Positions 8,618 through 15,388 of a stretch of 38,768 nt of DNA are shown one piece after another; position 1 is the first letter of the stretch, and every line of letters begins with the position of its first letter. The stretch is from Streptomyces sp. NRRL F-4489 (GTDB taxonomy: Bacteria > Actinomycetota > Actinomycetes > Streptomycetales > Streptomycetaceae). A program made the translations under genes and the position numbers. The notes beneath the pieces were generated by a model. The model had not been told where the DNA came from. It was given only the letters and a program-made list of their open reading frames with translations, and searched no databases. The stretch covers positions 1 to 38,768 of the forward strand of contig NZ_LLZI01000253.1 of the NCBI RefSeq assembly GCF_001509485.1, read 5' to 3'.

Positions 8618-9313
8618 TCACTGGGCGGCCGGGTAGGACCGGTTGCCGAAGATGGCGGAGCCCACCCGCACGTACGTCGCGCCGTGTTCGATGGCCGCGG
8701 GGAAATCGCCGCTCATCCCCATGGACAGCTCGGTCAGGCCGTTGCGTGCGGCGATCTTGGCGAGGTGGTCGAAGTGCGGCTCGGGGGGCTCCCCGGCCGG
8801 CGGGATGCACATCAGGCCGGTGACGTTCAGCCCGTGGACGTCCCGGCAGGAGTCGAGGAACGCGTCGGTGTCCTCGGGTGCGACACCGGCCTTCTGCGGT
8901 TCGGACCCGATGTTCACCTGGACGAACATCGCCGGGCGCCGCCCCTGGCTCTCGCACTGGCGGGCCAGGGCCTTGGCGAGGGAGGGCCGGTCCAGGGACT
9001 GGATGACGTCGAAGAGGGCGACGGCTTCCCGGGCCTTGTTGGACTGGAGGGGGCCGATGAGGTGGAGTTCGGCCCGGGGGTGGTCCGCTTTCAGCTCGGG
9101 CCACTTGCCCTTGGCTTCCTGGACGTAGTTCTCGCCGAAGGCCAGCTGGCCGTGGTCGAGGACCTGGCGTACGGCGTCGGCGCCGAAGGTCTTGCAGACG
9201 GCGATCAGCCGGACGCTCTCGGGCGCGCGGCCCGACCGCGCGCAGGCCGCGGCGATCTGCTCCCGGACGCGGGACAGGCCGTCGGCTATGCCGGAGGAAC
9301 CGGACGTGCTCAC
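8618..9313 (-). CDS. YggS-family PLP homeostasis protein
   Basis: A 231-residue fold-type III (TIM barrel only) PLP-binding protein. Seen: LIAVCKTF with the PLP lysine, LAFGENYVQE, LHLIGPLQSNK, FVQVNIG, LSMGMSGDF and GATYVRVGSAIFG. Known: YggS/PLPBP proteins have no proven catalytic reaction and balance PLP and amino-acid pools. The GTG at 9313 is preceded by AAAGGG. The family's usual genomic place in Streptomyces is the division cluster next to ftsZ and sepF, so this copy is an extra one. Beside pdxH it suggests local PLP supply for the pathway, or a recruited function. Confidence 0.92.
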   Translation of the reverse strand: MSTSGSSGIADGLSRVREQIAAACARSGRAPESVRLIAVCKTFGADAVRQVLDHGQLAFGENYVQEAKGKWPELKADHPRAELHLIGPLQSNKAREAVALFDVIQSLDRPSLAKALARQCESQGRRPAMFVQVNIGSEPQKAGVAPEDTDAFLDSCRDVHGLNVTGLMCIPPAGEPPEPHFDHLAKIAARNGLTELSMGMSGDFPAAIEHGATYVRVGSAIFGNRSYPAAQ

Positions 9314-9378
9314 GAAATCCCTTTCGGTACGCGGGTGTTGAGGGCCGCCCGCCCCTCGCGGGGGCGGGCGGCGGCGGG

Positions 9379-10071
9379 TCAGAAGTCGAGCCTGCGGTGC
9401 GTTTCCGTCAGGATGGTGGACGCGCCCAGGACGACGCCGAGCGTGGCCAGCCCGTCCTTCAGCTCCGCTTCCATCCCGGCCAGGTCCTCCGCGGCCGCGG
9501 CGTGGTGCGCCTCGGCGACGATCAGTACGGACGCGGTGTCCTGGGAGACCACCGAGCGCGCGGACTGCCGGAACGTCCAGCGGCGGGAGTGGGCGTGGCC
9601 GTCGGGGCCGGCGAAGACGATCTCGCCGGGCTCCGGATTCTCGACCGTGCCCTGGAAGGTCTGGTATTCCTCCGTCCCCGTGGCCGGCCGCACGGTGATT
9701 CCCGCGCCGATCTTCTCGGTGTCGAACACCGCGATCGGAATGGCGTAGGCCATGGAGACGTGGTTGAGGTAGTCCACCAGCGGGTGGAAACTCGGCAGGT
9801 TCTTCTCCTTGCGGTACCGGCGCAGCAGCGCCTCGGACGCGCACCGGTACTGGGTCGGCTTCAGACCCATGCGGGAGAACGTCTCACGCCAGGCCGCGAT
9901 CTCCGGCATCTCGGCCTCGGCCGCGCTGCTCTGCCGCCGCTCGATCCGTTCGGCGAGGCCGGTGAGCAGCGCTTCGTCGGTCGCGGCCGAGGTGACGCCG
10001 GTGACGGTGGCGGTCAGCGCCCGCAAGTTCCGGTGCGCGGACCAGACCTCGTCGGCGTGCGTGAAGTACAT
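9379..10071 (-). CDS. Stand-alone B3/B4 (PheRS beta editing-like) domain protein
   Basis: A 230-residue protein matching the B3/B4 tRNA-binding/editing domain of the phenylalanyl-tRNA synthetase beta subunit. Seen: WRETFSRMGLKPTQYRCASE, ALLRRYRKEKNLPSFHPLVD, YLNHVSMAYAIPIAVFD, GEIVFAG, RRWTFRQSARS and DTASVLIVAEA. Known: in PheRS this domain hydrolyses mischarged Tyr-tRNA(Phe), and free-standing editing domains can act in trans. ATG at 10071 with GAAGGG about 8 bases upstream. Inference: beside an amino-acid exporter it may deacylate a tRNA mischarged with the operon's product. Alternatively it may bind a small molecule or have a metabolic role. No synthetase core is present. Confidence 0.85.
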   Translation of the reverse strand: MYFTHADEVWSAHRNLRALTATVTGVTSAATDEALLTGLAERIERRQSSAAEAEMPEIAAWRETFSRMGLKPTQYRCASEALLRRYRKEKNLPSFHPLVDYLNHVSMAYAIPIAVFDTEKIGAGITVRPATGTEEYQTFQGTVENPEPGEIVFAGPDGHAHSRRWTFRQSARSVVSQDTASVLIVAEAHHAAAAEDLAGMEAELKDGLATLGVVLGASTILTETHRRLDF

Positions 10072-10097
10072 TCGTCGAACCCTTCTTCGGACTTTCG

Positions 10098-10730
10098 CTA
10101 GGGGTAGAGGCGCCCCTGTTCCCAGGACCCCTGGGGACTCATTCTGGTGAAAACGACCCGGTCATGGAGCCGGAATGGCCGATCGGACCAGAATTCGAGG
10201 GAGATCGGCCGCACCCGATAGCCCGCCCAGTGCTCGGGGCGCGGTACGGCCTCTCCTTCGAAGCGCAGGGTTTCCGCCGCGACGGCGTCCTCCAGGACCT
10301 TCCGGGCGGGCAGTGGGCTGGACTGCTGACTGGCCCACGCCCCGATCCGGCTGTCCCGGGCCCGGGAGGCGAAATAGGCGTCGGATTCCGCGGGGGTGAC
10401 GGATTCGACCGGCCCGCGGAAACGCACCTGGCGCCGCAGGCTCTTCCAGTGCAGAACGCCGGCCGCCTGCATGTTCTCCGCGAGTTCGCGGCCCTTGGCG
10501 GAGGTGGTGTTGGTGAAGAACACGAATCCGTCCGTGTCGTGGTGCTTGAGGAGCACCATGCGGACGTCCGGGAGCCCGTCGGCGCCCGCGGTGGCGATGG
10601 CCATCGCATTCGGATCGTTCAGCTCACTGGCCGCGGCTTCTTCCAGCCACTGCCGGAAAAGCACGAACGGCGCCTCTTCACCGGCCGGCCCGCTGGCGTC
10701 TTCCGGCAGACCGTCATGACTTATGGACAT
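10098..10730 (-). CDS. pdxH: Pyridoxamine/pyridoxine 5'-phosphate oxidase
   Basis: A 210-residue FMN enzyme that oxidises PNP or PMP to PLP. Seen: [63 protein letters not shown] and the C-terminal [15 protein letters not shown] with W and RLYP at the end. These cover the FMN and PLP sites of a complete E. coli-type PdxH. ATG at 10730. Streptomyces make PLP by PdxS/PdxT and do not need PdxH for synthesis, so here it probably recycles PMP formed by a local enzyme, or feeds the PLP-type proteins of this operon. It lies 26 bp before the B3/B4 gene. Confidence 0.95.
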   Translation of the reverse strand: MSISHDGLPEDASGPAGEEAPFVLFRQWLEEAAASELNDPNAMAIATAGADGLPDVRMVLLKHHDTDGFVFFTNTTSAKGRELAENMQAAGVLHWKSLRRQVRFRGPVESVTPAESDAYFASRARDSRIGAWASQQSSPLPARKVLEDAVAAETLRFEGEAVPRPEHWAGYRVRPISLEFWSDRPFRLHDRVVFTRMSPQGSWEQGRLYP

Positions 10731-10836
10731 GGCGACTTCTTCCTCACTCTTCCTGGCCCATCTGGCTCTTCCTGGCTCTTCCTGACCCGCGGGTGGCCGC
10801 GGCCGGTGGTGCCGCTACGGCCACCCGCCGCGCTCG

Positions 10837-12075
10837 TCAGCCCTTGACCGGCTGCTTCTCGGACAGGAGATTCCGCCATTTGTCGAGCTCGTCGCCGGCG
10901 GAGGTGATGAGATCCATCGACCCGTCGCTGTTCACCAGGACTTCGGCGGCCGGCGGGACGTTGAGGAATTCCATGTGCTGGGTGGCGCAGTACGCCCCGG
11001 TGTCGAGGATGACCAGATAGCTCGACGCGTCGACGCCTTCGGGGACGTGCACCTCCCCGGGCAGGAGGTAGTCGTTGCGGAGGATCGTCCGGCCGCGGAC
11101 CGCGGCGCTGACGCCCTTCTCGCTGACGATTTCGCGCATGTTCCCGTCGAGGAACGCGGTGTTGTGGCCGCGGTTGCGCAGCTGCGCCGAGGGCATCAGC
11201 ATGCGGCAGCCGTCGGTGACGACGAGGGAGGAGACCGGTGTGGTGATGACGGAACGTTCCACCGACATCAGCAGGGCGCCGGTGTCGGCCAGTACGTCGC
11301 GCGCGGGCTCGAAGAGGAACCGCACATGCTCGGGAATGCCCATCCGGCGGGCGGCCTCGGCGAGCCGGGCGAAGTAGCGCGGCCAGTCGAAGTGCTTGTC
11401 CTCCTCGGCGTGGGCGTCGTAGTCGAAGCCGTGTCCGCCGGCGAAGTTGATGGCCCGGGCGGTGGGGAAATGCCGCTGGAAGACCTCGAACATCTCCTCG
11501 ACCGTACGGACCATGTCGTCGAGGGAGTTGCCGCTCCCGCAGTACACCTCGACGCAGTCCAGCTCGCGCCCGTGCTCCTTCAGGAGCGCGGTCAGCCGGT
11601 CCAGTTCCCCGTACTTGACCCCGGGCTTCCCGGAATCGAGGGAGTCGATGCGGACGCTGATGGCGGGGGCTTCCGTGGTCAGCGAATGCGCCACCTCGTC
11701 GAGGCTGGCGAGGAAGGTGGGACATCGGGTGTTGTCCCAGAAGGAGATCTCCTCGTTGGAGACGTGCCCCGGGGAGACGATGAACTTCTCGAACCCGTGG
11801 GCCCGCAGAATCCGGTACTCACTGGGCAGCTGCACCAGGACGCCGAAGCCGTCCAATTCCTTGAGCGGCGCGAGGTGGTGCGGGTTGGAGTTCGGAAAGA
11901 ACGGTATGTAGAACTCGACGCGGTCGCCTATACCGGCCTCGTCCGCCGCTCTTCTCACTCGGGTCAGATTCTTGCGGAACTGCGCTTCACTGTAGATGAA
12001 AACCGGGGTGCCCACTTGCTCGGCAATGAGCTTGAGGTCGATGTTGCGTAGCCACGAATGGGACAGAGCAGTCAC
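10837..12075 (-). CDS. Fold-type III decarboxylase-like protein lacking the PLP lysine
   Basis: A 412-residue homologue of diaminopimelate/ornithine decarboxylases (alanine-racemase-like barrel plus C-terminal beta domain). Retained: INFAGGHGFDYD (glycine-rich phosphate loop), FEPARDVLADTGALL (EPGR-like), LVVTDGCR and DTGAYCATQHMEF (GAY motif). Altered: the YAVKANSNP motif reads FYIPFFPNSNP, so the Schiff-base lysine is Phe, and the HIGS motif reads YCGS. I checked the codons on the minus strand around 11885-11915 and no lysine is there. It cannot form the usual internal aldimine. It may have another reaction, bind a ligand, or regulate a partner (compare antizyme inhibitor, a lysine-retaining but inactive ODC relative). 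It is the first gene of the operon; the GTG at 12075 has AGGGGAG upstream. Confidence 0.85.
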   Translation of the reverse strand: MTALSHSWLRNIDLKLIAEQVGTPVFIYSEAQFRKNLTRVRRAADEAGIGDRVEFYIPFFPNSNPHHLAPLKELDGFGVLVQLPSEYRILRAHGFEKFIVSPGHVSNEEISFWDNTRCPTFLASLDEVAHSLTTEAPAISVRIDSLDSGKPGVKYGELDRLTALLKEHGRELDCVEVYCGSGNSLDDMVRTVEEMFEVFQRHFPTARAINFAGGHGFDYDAHAEEDKHFDWPRYFARLAEAARRMGIPEHVRFLFEPARDVLADTGALLMSVERSVITTPVSSLVVTDGCRMLMPSAQLRNRGHNTAFLDGNMREIVSEKGVSAAVRGRTILRNDYLLPGEVHVPEGVDASSYLVILDTGAYCATQHMEFLNVPPAAEVLVNSDGSMDLITSAGDELDKWRNLLSEKQPVKG

Positions 12076-12228
12076 GACAGTTCTCCCCTAGTGGTGTGCG
12101 CCCGCAGCGGGGAACACAACAGAGGGAACCGGCGAACGACGACAGTGGTGCCACGAAAAAAGCTCCCCCCGTGCACGTTCCGACGCTTTCCGTGCGGACT
12201 CGTCCATGACTGGAACGGTTCGCGGTAA

Positions 12229-12257
12229 TTCTTAGCAGTCCCCCGGTGGCCCAGCAA
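12229..12257 (-). promoter_or_regulatory. Candidate promoter of the nine-gene operon
   Basis: On the minus strand TTGCTG (12252-12257) and TAAGAA (12229-12234) are 17 bases apart, about 150 bases before the first start codon. A moderate match to a housekeeping-type promoter, chosen only by eye. Confidence 0.35.
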
Positions 12258-12336
12258 CGGCAAGCCGCCGAGAGTGGCCGGATATAGCACGGTTGGCCGG
12301 TTCATACTCCTGCAATGTTCTGTTATCGGACGGCCA

Positions 12337-12367
12337 TTGACAAAGCAGCCCCCGCACGCCGTAGAGT
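12337..12367 (+). promoter_or_regulatory. Promoter of tRNA-Cys
   Basis: TTGACA (12337-12342, consensus -35) and TAGAGT (12362-12367) with a 19-base spacer, ending about 36 bases before the tRNA. Orientation and distance fit a tRNA promoter. Confidence 0.6.
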
Positions 12368-12403
12368 CACCCCGCGAGCGAAGCGGTTTTCCGCCACGCT
12401 CAC

Positions 12404-12474
12404 GGCCGTGTGCCCGAGTGGTGAGGGGGCCGCCTGCAAAGCGGCTTACATTGGTTCAATTCCAATCACGGCCT
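12404..12474 (+). tRNA. tRNA-Cys (anticodon GCA)
   Basis: Cloverleaf seen: acceptor GGCCGTG (12404-12410) with CACGGCC (12467-12473), D stem CCC/GGG, anticodon stem GCCGC/GCGGC with loop CTGCAAA and anticodon GCA (12436-12438), T arm ATTGG/CCAAT with TTCAATT. Discriminator base is T, the hallmark of tRNA-Cys. CCA is not encoded. It stands alone here, not in a tRNA cluster. Confidence 0.96.
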
Positions 12475-12535
12475 CTCCTGGTCCACGAGGTCCGGGTCCG
12501 TCGAAGTCCCTGATCAGACGGGGTTTCCCCGGACC

Positions 12536-12564
12536 GGCGGAATACCGGAAGAATTCCTTCCGCC
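12536..12564. terminator. Hairpin after tRNA-Cys
   Basis: CGGAAG (12546-12551) and CTTCCG (12557-12562) with a 5-base loop, within an overlapping alternative pair GGCGGAA/TTCCGCC (12536-12542, 12558-12564). It lies between tRNA-Cys and the convergent regulator remnant and has no long T tract. Possibly a bidirectional terminator. Confidence 0.3.
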
Positions 12565-12587
12565 ACCGCGGCCGCATCGGCCGCCCC

Positions 12588-13047
12588 TCAGGCCCGCAGA
12601 TACGTCAGCACCGCCAGGACGCGGCGGTGGTGGCGGCCGGTCAGGGGCAGGTCGAGTTTCTGGAAGATGTTGCCGATGTGCTTGTTGACGGCGGCTTCGG
12701 TGACGTGGAGCTGCTGGGCGATGGCGGCGTTGGCGCGTCCCTCCGCCATGAGGGCGAGGACCTCGCGTTCGCGGGGAGTGAGGCGCCGCAGGGGGTCCCG
12801 GCGGCGGTTGAGGAGCTGGCGGACGACCTCGGGGTCGATGACGGTCGCGCCCGCGGCGACCCGGGCCACCGCGTCGGTGAACTCGCCGACGGCGCTGACC
12901 CGGTCCTTCAGGAGGTAGCCGATGCCGGTGTCGCTGCCCAGGTCCAGCAGGTGGGCGGCGTAGGACTGCTCGATGTACTGGCTCAGCACCAGGACCGGCA
13001 GGTCGGGGCGGGCCCGGCGCAGGGCGACGGCGGCGCGCAGGCCGTCG
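12588..13047 (-). pseudogene. LuxR-type response regulator, 5' end deleted
   Basis: The last about 153 codons of a NarL/LuxR-type regulator. They start within the receiver domain at DDGLRAAVALRRARP, continue through VLVLSQYIEQSYAAHLL and GYLLKDRVSAVGEF (the conserved K of the receiver), then a complete helix-turn-helix: LTPREREVLALMAEGRANAAIA, AAVNKHIGNIFQKL. The N-terminal half of the receiver, with the phospho-accepting Asp, is absent. At about 13045 the sequence runs directly into a sensor-kinase fragment in another frame. The deletion removed the kinase core and the regulator's start. Any surviving product could only be a constitutive DNA-binding fragment. Confidence 0.75.
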
Positions 13048-13666
13048 TCGGCATCAGCCGGGTGACGGCCGCCCGGGCGCCGGCCCAGGCCGTGATGGTG
13101 TACGGGGCGGCGGCCAGCAGGCACAGGCCGACCGGGACCAGCGGCCAGGCGCCGGGGTCGTCGGCGGGCGGCATGATCACCAGTACCGGCAGGGCCAGGG
13201 CGAAGGCCAGGACCAGCAGGTCCATCCACCACAGGGCGGCCGCCGAGACCGCGGTGAAGCCCAGTTCGCGCCAGGTCGCCGGTTCCCGCGGCCGGGTCCG
13301 CAACCAGGCGCGCGGTCCGGCGTGTTCGGCGGCCCGGTGCGGGTCGGGCACCGGGTCCCGGTCCACCAGGCGCAGCCGCCACCGTTCGCAGCGGGTGACG
13401 GCGATGCCGGACAGCGCGACGCCGAGCAGCGGCACCGCGCCCACCACCGCGATCAGCGACACCAGGCCGGCGGCCAGCATCAGGACGAGCACGAGCGTGG
13501 TGACGGCACCGAAGGCGGCACCGGTCGCCAGGTAGGCGAACGAGCGCCAGGGCCAGGCGGAGCACAGCACCTTCAACGGGCCCTGCCCCAGAGCCTGCCA
13601 GGCGGTTCGGTAGCGCGTTCCCTGAACCCTGACCAGGCGGGGAGCGCGGCGCGGTAGTGCCCGCAC
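13048..13666 (-). pseudogene. Sensor histidine kinase, only the sensor domain left
   Basis: From the GTG at 13666 (GGAG about 10 bases upstream), about 206 codons of an actinobacterial membrane sensor domain: TAWQALGQGPLK, CSAWPWRSFAYLATGAAFG, a long hydrophobic pair, RLRLVDRDPVPDPHR, AWLRTRPREPATWRELGF and two further hydrophobic segments. It ends near ARAAVTRLM, where the sequence fuses out of frame to the response regulator remnant. The dimerisation, H-box and ATPase domains are gone. Known: this sensor-kinase type is usually followed by exactly such a LuxR regulator, so one internal deletion joined the two genes. Confidence 0.75.
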
Positions 13667-13728
13667 TACCTTTGAACTCCCGTGTGCGCCAGTGCGCGAG
13701 CGGGGTCCGCGACGGTGCACTGGGCGCC

Positions 13729-14454
13729 ATGACGGCCTTCCCCGATTCCATTTCCGGTGGCACGTCCGGCGCCGCCACCCGGCCCGCCGCCTCCTCCCCC
13801 GCCCGCCGGTGGCGCCGCGCCGGTGCGGTGCTGGCCGCGCTGGGCATCCTGGCCGCCGCGCCGGACACCCGGTTCGCGTACCACAACCCCAACTACTTCG
13901 TCGCGGCCCGGCTGGTCGAGGTCATCAGCGGGCAGCCGTTCGCCGCCTGGCCGACCGGGTCTTCCGGCCGCTGGGCATGGCGCACACCACCTCGGCCGGC
14001 ACCACCGACGCCATGCCGGGCCGGGCCCGCGGCTACGTCCGGGCCTGCGGGGCGGCGTTCGCCGTCCCCCATCCCCGCTGGTTCACCGCGGGCGGCCACG
14101 GGGTCGTCACCACCGCCGGCGACCTCGCCCGCTGGCTGATCGCGCAGAACGACCAGGGCGTGTCCGCCGACGGCCGGCGGGTCGCCGGCGCGGCGGCCGT
14201 CGCGGCCACCCACACGCCGCCGGACCGGCCGGCGGGCAGCACATACGCCATGGGCTGGCAGCGCGGCCGCGACCCTGGCCACGCTTCTCGGGCTGTTGAT
14301 GAACCGCTCGGGGGCACTCGCCCAGGCCGCCTACGCCTGGCCGGCGCTCGCCGTCTGCGCGGCCACCGGCGCCCTGGCCTCCGCGGTGGTGGCCGGCGCC
14401 CGGATCGTGGCGCTGGGCCGACTCGGTGCCGCTCGCCGGGCAGGTCGCGGATGA
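13729..14454 (+). pseudogene. Beta-lactamase-like serine hydrolase, broken
   Basis: Starts at ATG 13729 with a plausible N-terminal signal/anchor (RRAGAVLAALGILAAAP). It then jumps to DTRFAYHNPNYFVAARLVEV, which contains the Y-x-N motif of class C/PBP-type hydrolases; the region that should carry the catalytic SxxK is missing. Near 13950 a frameshift occurs: ISGQPFAAW continues in the next frame as LADRVFRPLGMAHTT, then GVVTTAGDLARWLIAQN and TYAMGWQRG. A third frame resumes near 14275 as LLGLLMNRSGALAQAAYAWPAL, a hydrophobic C-terminal segment. At 14413-14500 another frame reads WADSVPLAGQVADERYADMP and stops, perhaps the tail of yet another gene. The gene is clearly non-functional. Confidence 0.72.
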
Positions 14455-14586
14455 GCGGTACGCGGATATGCCGCTGACGTCGGTGGGGCGGGAGGCGTAG
14501 CGCACGGGGGCAGGCCCGGCCCGGCGCCCACGATGGCCGGATCCCGTCCCCCGTCCCCGGGGAGCCGCGACTCCCGGCGGTGGTGT

Positions 14587-14603
14587 CGTAGCTGACAGGT
14601 ACG
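14587..14603 (+). promoter_or_regulatory. Candidate TetR operator over the tetR -10 region
   Basis: CGTAGCTGACAGGTACG is an imperfect palindrome with 7 of 8 positions paired around a central A. It overlaps a candidate -10 (TACGGT, 14600-14605) whose expected start point falls on the ATG at 14612. This suggests a leaderless, autoregulated transcript. Confidence 0.5.
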
Positions 14604-14611
14604 GTTTGGCC

Positions 14612-15340
14612 ATGGATGTTAGGGACGCATACGCCGCCGAGGGGCACACCGGGCCGTCGGCGGAGATCAAGGCCGCCGCGCGCGGGCTGCTGGACAGCCT
14701 GGGCGCGGGCGGGCTGACCCTGGAGGCCGTGGCCGGGGCGGCCGGGCTGGGCGTGGCCGCGGTGGAGGCCGTCTTCCCGGACCGGGACGCGCTGCTGACG
14801 GCGCTGGTCATCGACGCGTACAACGCCTCCGGCGCGGCCATGGAGGACGCCGACCGGGCCGCCCGGGAGGCCGGGGCGGGGGCCGGGGCGCGGCTGCTCG
14901 CAGTGACCCGCGCGCTGCGGGCCTGGTCGTTCGCGCACACCGGCGAGTTCACGCTGATCTACGGTTCGCCGGTGCCGGGCTACCACGCCCCGCCGGAGAC
15001 CGTGCCGCCCGCCTCGCGCACCCCCGGGGTGCTGGCCGGTATCGTCCGCGCGGCCCTGGAGGCCGGGGAGCTGACCCCGCCCCCGCGCGCGCTGCCCGGT
15101 CCGCCGCTGCTGCTGCCGGAGGCGGTGGAGCTCTTCGGCGGGCTGCCCGAGGCGCCGTTCGGGGATCTCATCGAGCGCGGCATCGTGCTGTGGAGCAATC
15201 TGATCGGACTGCTGGTCTTCCAGGTCTTCAGCCGCACCCACGACAGCGTCCGGGACGAGTCCGCGTTCTTCGACTACGCCATAGCCGTGGCGGCCGAGGG
15301 CATTGGCCTCACCGTTCCGGCCGGCGGCCCGACCGACTAG
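14612..15340 (+). CDS. TetR/AcrR-family regulator
   Basis: A 242-residue one-domain DNA-binding repressor type. The N-terminal helix-turn-helix region includes IKAAARGLLDSLGAGGLTLE and VAGAAGLGVAAVEAVFPDRD (residues about 20-60), followed by the wHG/TetR_C_13-like ligand domain (LRAWSFAHTGEFTLIYGSPV, FGDLIERGIVLWSNLIGL). The ATG at 14612 is chosen; a TTG at 14606 adds two residues. There is no ribosome binding site, which supports a leaderless message. An upstream palindrome suggests autorepression. The next gene downstream encodes a membrane protein, a common target of TetR regulators. The ligand is unknown. Confidence 0.92.
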   Translation: MDVRDAYAAEGHTGPSAEIKAAARGLLDSLGAGGLTLEAVAGAAGLGVAAVEAVFPDRDALLTALVIDAYNASGAAMEDADRAAREAGAGAGARLLAVTRALRAWSFAHTGEFTLIYGSPVPGYHAPPETVPPASRTPGVLAGIVRAALEAGELTPPPRALPGPPLLLPEAVELFGGLPEAPFGDLIERGIVLWSNLIGLLVFQVFSRTHDSVRDESAFFDYAIAVAAEGIGLTVPAGGPTD

Positions 15341-15345
15341 AGCCA

Positions 15346-15376
15346 CCGCCGGGTGCCGGCCGACCGGCACCGGCGG
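15346..15376 (+). promoter_or_regulatory. GC hairpin before the membrane protein gene
   Basis: CCGCCGGGTGCCGG (15346-15359) pairs with CCGGCACCGGCGG (15364-15376) with one bulged G and a 4-base loop. It starts 6 bases after the tetR stop and ends beside the Shine-Dalgarno bases (GGGGAA) of the next gene. It may be a weak terminator or a structure that limits translation. Confidence 0.45.
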
Positions 15377-15388
15377 GGAATGCAGACC

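Larger units (their letters stand above)
12076..12403. other. Divergent intergenic region between operon and tRNA-Cys
   Basis: About 330 bp without a gene. It holds the 5' leader of the nine-gene operon (minus) and the tRNA-Cys promoter (plus). The leader has GC well below the genes. I find no T-box, no tandem Trp codons and no attenuator-like terminator. A 77-codon open frame ends in GTGA overlap with the operon's first start, but its codon use is not gene-like. Confidence 0.5.

Noticed and set aside
12076..12300. T-box or tryptophan attenuator before the trp-containing operon
   Set aside because: No tandem Trp codons, T-box sequence or terminator/antiterminator pair was found.
12072..12305. 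77-codon minus-strand frame whose stop overlaps the operon's first GTG (GTGA)
   Set aside because: Third codon positions are far less GC-rich than in neighbouring genes, no family is recognised and no ribosome binding site is seen; treated as operon leader.
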